34,750 nt of DNA from Erysipelotrichaceae bacterium (GTDB lineage Bacteria > Bacillota_I > Bacilli_A > Erysipelotrichales > Erysipelotrichaceae): positions 1-34,750 of the forward strand of contig JAFRLB010000060.1 in the NCBI GenBank assembly GCA_017431405.1, in the 5' to 3' direction. The notes under the pieces were generated by a model. It did no database searches, was not told where the DNA came from, and was given only the letters and a program-made list of their open reading frames with translations. Below, in pieces: positions 31,716 to 34,750 of this stretch (position 1 is the stretch's first letter; every line of letters starts with the position of its first letter). The position numbers were made by a program, and so were the translations under genes.

Positions 31716-31985
31716 ATGAACATCATCATTCTGGACTGTAACAAGATGACTTCAAGAGAAGTCGCTTACGATTACATTGAACACATCTGCCGTTTTCCTG
31801 ACTATTTCGGCCATAATCTGGATGCCTTAAGTGACTGTCTGGGTGAATTTTCAAATGATGTCATCGTTGTATTGATGAATCACGAGGCATTGGAAGAAAA
31901 CCTGGGCAATTATGGCAATAAGCTTTTAAAGGTATTTAAGGAAGTGGCTGAAGAAGATTACAGCTACACATTGATCGTTAAGTAA
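31716..31985 (+). CDS. Barstar-family ribonuclease inhibitor
   Basis: 89 residues, the expected barstar length. The core FPDYFGHNLDALSDCLGEF (about 27-45) aligns with barstar's YYGENLDALWDCL. Asp36 and Asp40 correspond to barstar Asp35 and Asp39, the residues that plug the RNase active site. The C-terminus YSYTLIVK matches the final strand. It is cytosolic, with no signal peptide. The ribosome site GGGGAGG lies at the end of the RNase gene, so both proteins are made together. Its role is protection of the producer until the RNase is exported. Confidence 0.93.
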   Translation: MNIIILDCNKMTSREVAYDYIEHICRFPDYFGHNLDALSDCLGEFSNDVIVVLMNHEALEENLGNYGNKLLKVFKEVAEEDYSYTLIVK

Positions 31986-31986
31986 G

Positions 31987-32601
31987 ATGAAGATTCAGAA
32001 ACCGAAGATCACCTACATAGAAAAAGGCAGGCTTGATGAAGACGAACTCTTTCAGAAGGAGTTTGAGGGAAACGGTAAGAGAGATATTGAAGTTAAATCC
32101 ACTACCGTTGACAGCTGTATTTTTCATGATGTAGATTTTTCAAAAATCAAAATGGAAGATGTCGATGTACTAGACTGCATCTTTGAAAAGTGTGACCTTT
32201 CAAATCAGGTGTTTGACGGTCACATTGTCAGAAGAGTAAAGTTCAAGGAGTGTAAGCTTGTCGGGACATCTTTCATAAATGCGGCCATAAAGGATGTCAG
32301 CTTTACTGACTGCATGGCCCGTTACATCAACCTGGCAAATGCCAGCTTACAGAATGTGGAAATCAGAAACAGTGACTTCTCAAAGATGTCACTGTTAAAT
32401 ACGGAAATGAAGAGTGTGGAAATCAGCGGCGGTACGATCGCTGAAAGTGAAATCTATCAGACAGTGATGGCTGGCATGGATCTTTCCACTACTTCCATAG
32501 AAGGACTTTCAGTTGACCTTGATTCAGTAAAGGGAATAACCATTGATCCTTTACAGGCAACTGACTTATTGGGATTATTAAGGATAAAGGTAAAAAGATG
32601 A
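31987..32601 (+). CDS. Pentapeptide-repeat-like protein
   Basis: 204 residues with repeats of the type A/C-D/x-L/F-x-x between about 38 and 170 (DSCIFHDVDFSKIKMEDV, then CIFEKCDLSNQVF, VKFKECKLVGTSF, ARYINLANASLQNV and SDFSKMSLLNTEM). These predict a right-handed four-sided beta-helix. The first ~35 residues are charged and the last ~30 are helical. Some members (Qnr, MfpA) mimic DNA and protect gyrase, but most have no known role and nothing here points to a particular one. It starts one base after the barstar stop and overlaps the U32 gene as ATGA, so it is part of the same transcript. Confidence 0.85.
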   Translation: MKIQKPKITYIEKGRLDEDELFQKEFEGNGKRDIEVKSTTVDSCIFHDVDFSKIKMEDVDVLDCIFEKCDLSNQVFDGHIVRRVKFKECKLVGTSFINAAIKDVSFTDCMARYINLANASLQNVEIRNSDFSKMSLLNTEMKSVEISGGTIAESEIYQTVMAGMDLSTTSIEGLSVDLDSVKGITIDPLQATDLLGLLRIKVKR

Positions 32602-34646
32602 AGAAAGCTGAATTACTGGCTCCAAGTGGCAATTTTGAATGTGTAAGGGCGGCCGTGGCCAATGGTGCTGATGCCGTATATCTGGGCGGCCAGCTTTTTA
32701 ATGCGCGGGCCTATGCGGCTAATTTCTCAAATGAGGAACTGGCAAAGGTCTGTGACTTTTGTCATGGCTATGACGTAAAGGTATACGTAACGGTCAACAC
32801 CCTGTATAAGGATGAAGAGTTTAAAGAGTTAATGGATTTCATTAATGAACTCTATTGCATGGGCGTTGACGGCTTGATCATGCAGGATCTGGGTGCCATC
32901 GATTTAGTCAGAAAGATGTGGCCTGACTTCCCGGTTCATGTATCTACTCAGCTGACCAGTAATTCCCTTGAAGACATCAGGGCCTATGAAAAGCTGGGAG
33001 TTAAGACTGCAGTATTGTCACGTGAATTAAACCTGGAAGAAATAAAGCACATCTGTGAGAACACGGACATGAGAATTGAAACCTTCATACATGGGGCTTT
33101 GTGTGTCAGCTATTCAGGACAGTGTTTAATGAGCAGTGTCTTGGGTAACAGAAGCGGTAACCGTGGCAAGTGCGCTCAGAACTGCCGTTTGCCATATGAA
33201 TTATATGAAGAGAATAAGAAGGTAAATGAAGGAAGACTTCTGTCTACCAAGGACATCTGTACCCTGGACTTATTGCCTGAATTACTGGAGACAGGGGTTG
33301 CTTCATTAAAGATTGAAGGCAGAATGAAGAGCCCTGAATATGTGGCAGGTGTTACGGCCATATACCGTAAGTATCTGGACATGTACTATTCAGATCCGGA
33401 AAACTATCATGTTGAAGAAGCCGACAGAGACATATTGAAGCAGCTGTTTAACAGAGGCGGTTTCTCTGAAGGTTATTTAAAGACGCACTCCGGTGTGGTA
33501 ATGATGTGCAAGAAACATCCGAAAAGCTGGGGTGTACCGGCTGGCGAAGTAATCAGGTATGACTATAAGAAACAGCTGGCGACCATAAGGTTCAGAAAGA
33601 ATCTGTTCCCAGGTGACGGCATTGAAATATGGTCAGATGATGAAGAGGGAACAGGTACATACATCAACAAGCAGATAAGTGCCAATTCAACTGAGACTCT
33701 GAAGATCAAAGGTAAGATCAATCCGAAGCAGCCTGTATATCAGACTTTTGATAAGAAATTAAATGAGTATCTGGATTCTACCTTTGCGACTGTAAAGAGA
33801 AAGAGAAAAATAACTGGTTTCATTAAGCTTTTGAAAGGGCATGATGCCGAATTGGTATTTAAGTGTGATGGCATTGAAGTAAAGGTAACAGGACAAAGTG
33901 TCGCTGAAGCCTTAAATCAGCCACTAAGTGAAAATAGCGTCAGAGAACAGATCTCCAAGATCGGCAATTCCATCTTTGAATTAACTGAATTAAAGGTCGT
34001 CATGGGTGATGATGTCTATCTGAACAAGTCAGCCCTGAACGCCCTGAAGAATGATGCATGCCAGCAATTACAGAAGAAAATAGAAAACAGTTATCACAGA
34101 GTCAGCCGCAGGCATGAATTAAGTGAACATAAATATAGGGAATGTTCGGAAAAGAAACTGAATGTTTCCGTAAGTGATCTGGCTCAGTTTGAGGTTGTAT
34201 GTGGCAATGAGAATGTGGATACCATATATTGCCTGTATAATGATGAATTAATGAGACATCTGGATGAGTTCATCGACAAGGCCCATGAAAATGGCAGGAA
34301 GCTGTTTGTCAGATTACCAAGGATCTTCAGACAGTATGTCATTGACAAGTGTAAGGAAGACATTGAAAGACTGAATAAGAGTGATATTGATGGCTATCTG
34401 ATCACTAATGTCGGTCACTATAACTATCTGATGAATTCAGGAAAGGCATTACGTCTGGATTATACCGGTAATGTCATAAATAACTATAGCTACGATTATT
34501 GGCAGGATAAGGTCGATTGCATCACCATGTCAATTGAGGCAAGTGTAGAGCAGATAAACAGTGTTTCCGGCAGCTGTAACAAGGAAATCATTGCCTATGG
34601 CTTATTACCCCTGATGGTCACAAATCAGTGTCCAATCGGCAATTAC
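32598..34646 (+). CDS. U32 family protein (RlhA/TrhP-like), 3' end missing
   Basis: U32 proteins, once called collagenases, include RlhA and TrhP, which hydroxylate 23S rRNA or tRNA. The visible ~683 residues start MKKAELLAPSGNFECVRAAV. The U32 signature ETFIHGALCVSYSGQC and GNRGKCAQNCRLPYEL (about 155-200) holds the conserved cysteines, and STKDICTLD and SLKIEGRMKSPEYV follow. A DUF3656-like middle region (about 300-470) is followed by a second barrel-like part. After MVTNQCPIGNY the sequence changes to unrelated G+C-rich DNA, so the last section of the gene is absent. The frame stays open to the window end only by chance. The start overlaps the pentapeptide gene by ATGA. Confidence 0.88.
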
Positions 34647-34750
34647 CCACACCGACCCGCTGGGCACACCCCAATGGCAGGAACGGCTGGCGGAGAACAA
34701 GCTGGGGCAGGGCAGGATCAACGCCCCGGTCTTCCAGTACCACGCCACCA
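34647..34750 (+). other. Foreign G+C-rich tail, probable chimeric contig end
   Basis: Bases are about two-thirds G+C by eye, against a clearly A+T-richer window. Codon style is CTG/GCC/AAC instead of TTA/AAT. In the frame starting at 34648 it reads HTDPLGTPQWQERLAENK, then GQGRINAPVFQYHAT. This resembles the region before the catalytic Asp in actinobacterial secreted lipases (APVFxYHxTxDE type). It does not continue the U32 protein. Most likely an assembly or library chimera. Confidence 0.75.

Noticed and set aside
1..34750. CRISPR array, insertion sequences, prophage genes
   Set aside because: No regularly spaced repeats, transposase, integrase or phage structural genes were seen on either strand.

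Overview
The window looks like a chromosomal piece of a low-to-mid G+C Bacillota, most likely an Erysipelotrichia-type gut anaerobe. The support is the gmk-priA-rsmB-rlmN-prpC-prkC-rsgA-rpe gene order, a PASTA-domain Ser/Thr kinase, RapZ and RqcH, a sortase-anchored SpaA/VaFE surface protein, a 5S gene at the left edge, strong AGGAGG-type ribosome binding sites and several extended -10 promoters. The family-level placement is inference.

Layout. 1-200: 3' end of an rRNA operon (5S) and a terminator. 187-4633 (minus): a tightly overlapping four-gene unit with an OLD-type ATPase/Toprim protein, an Mbeg1-like (DUF2974) alpha/beta hydrolase, SurE nucleotidase and an M20 amidohydrolase. 4682-6839: a membrane protein divergent from a WYL regulator and a YcxB-like membrane protein, with a perfect dyad between them. 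6856-9359: rapZ convergent with rqcH. 9464-18967: a long plus-strand core cluster (gmk, priA, rsmB, rlmN, prpC, prkC, rsgA, rpe, a lipoprotein). It lacks the rpoZ, coaBC, def and fmt genes often found inside this cluster. 19186-19670 (minus): rpmB and a small unknown protein.

19841-23768: ftsA, whose ATP-binding motifs look degenerate, then ftsZ, a SpoU-family RNA methyltransferase and an esterase. 23850-27863: a 1337-residue adhesin with an N-terminal thioester domain, SpaA and VaFE repeats and a non-canonical VVDTG sorting signal. Its ribosome binding site lies inside a potential hairpin. 27937-29980: a SagB-like oxidoreductase and an iron-type alcohol dehydrogenase. 29981-30430: terminator, a decayed NhaP2-type antiporter gene and tRNA-Gly.

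30491 to the end: an operon with a thioredoxin-like lipoprotein, a barnase-type secreted RNase, its barstar inhibitor, a pentapeptide-repeat protein and a U32 protein. The last ~100 bases switch abruptly to G+C-rich sequence that does not continue the U32 gene and looks like a chimeric contig end.

The strongest candidates for something new are the OLD/DUF2974/SurE/M20 unit, the barnase-barstar operon with a thioredoxin-like lipoprotein and an extra cysteine pair in the RNase, and the apparent pseudo-ATPase FtsA.
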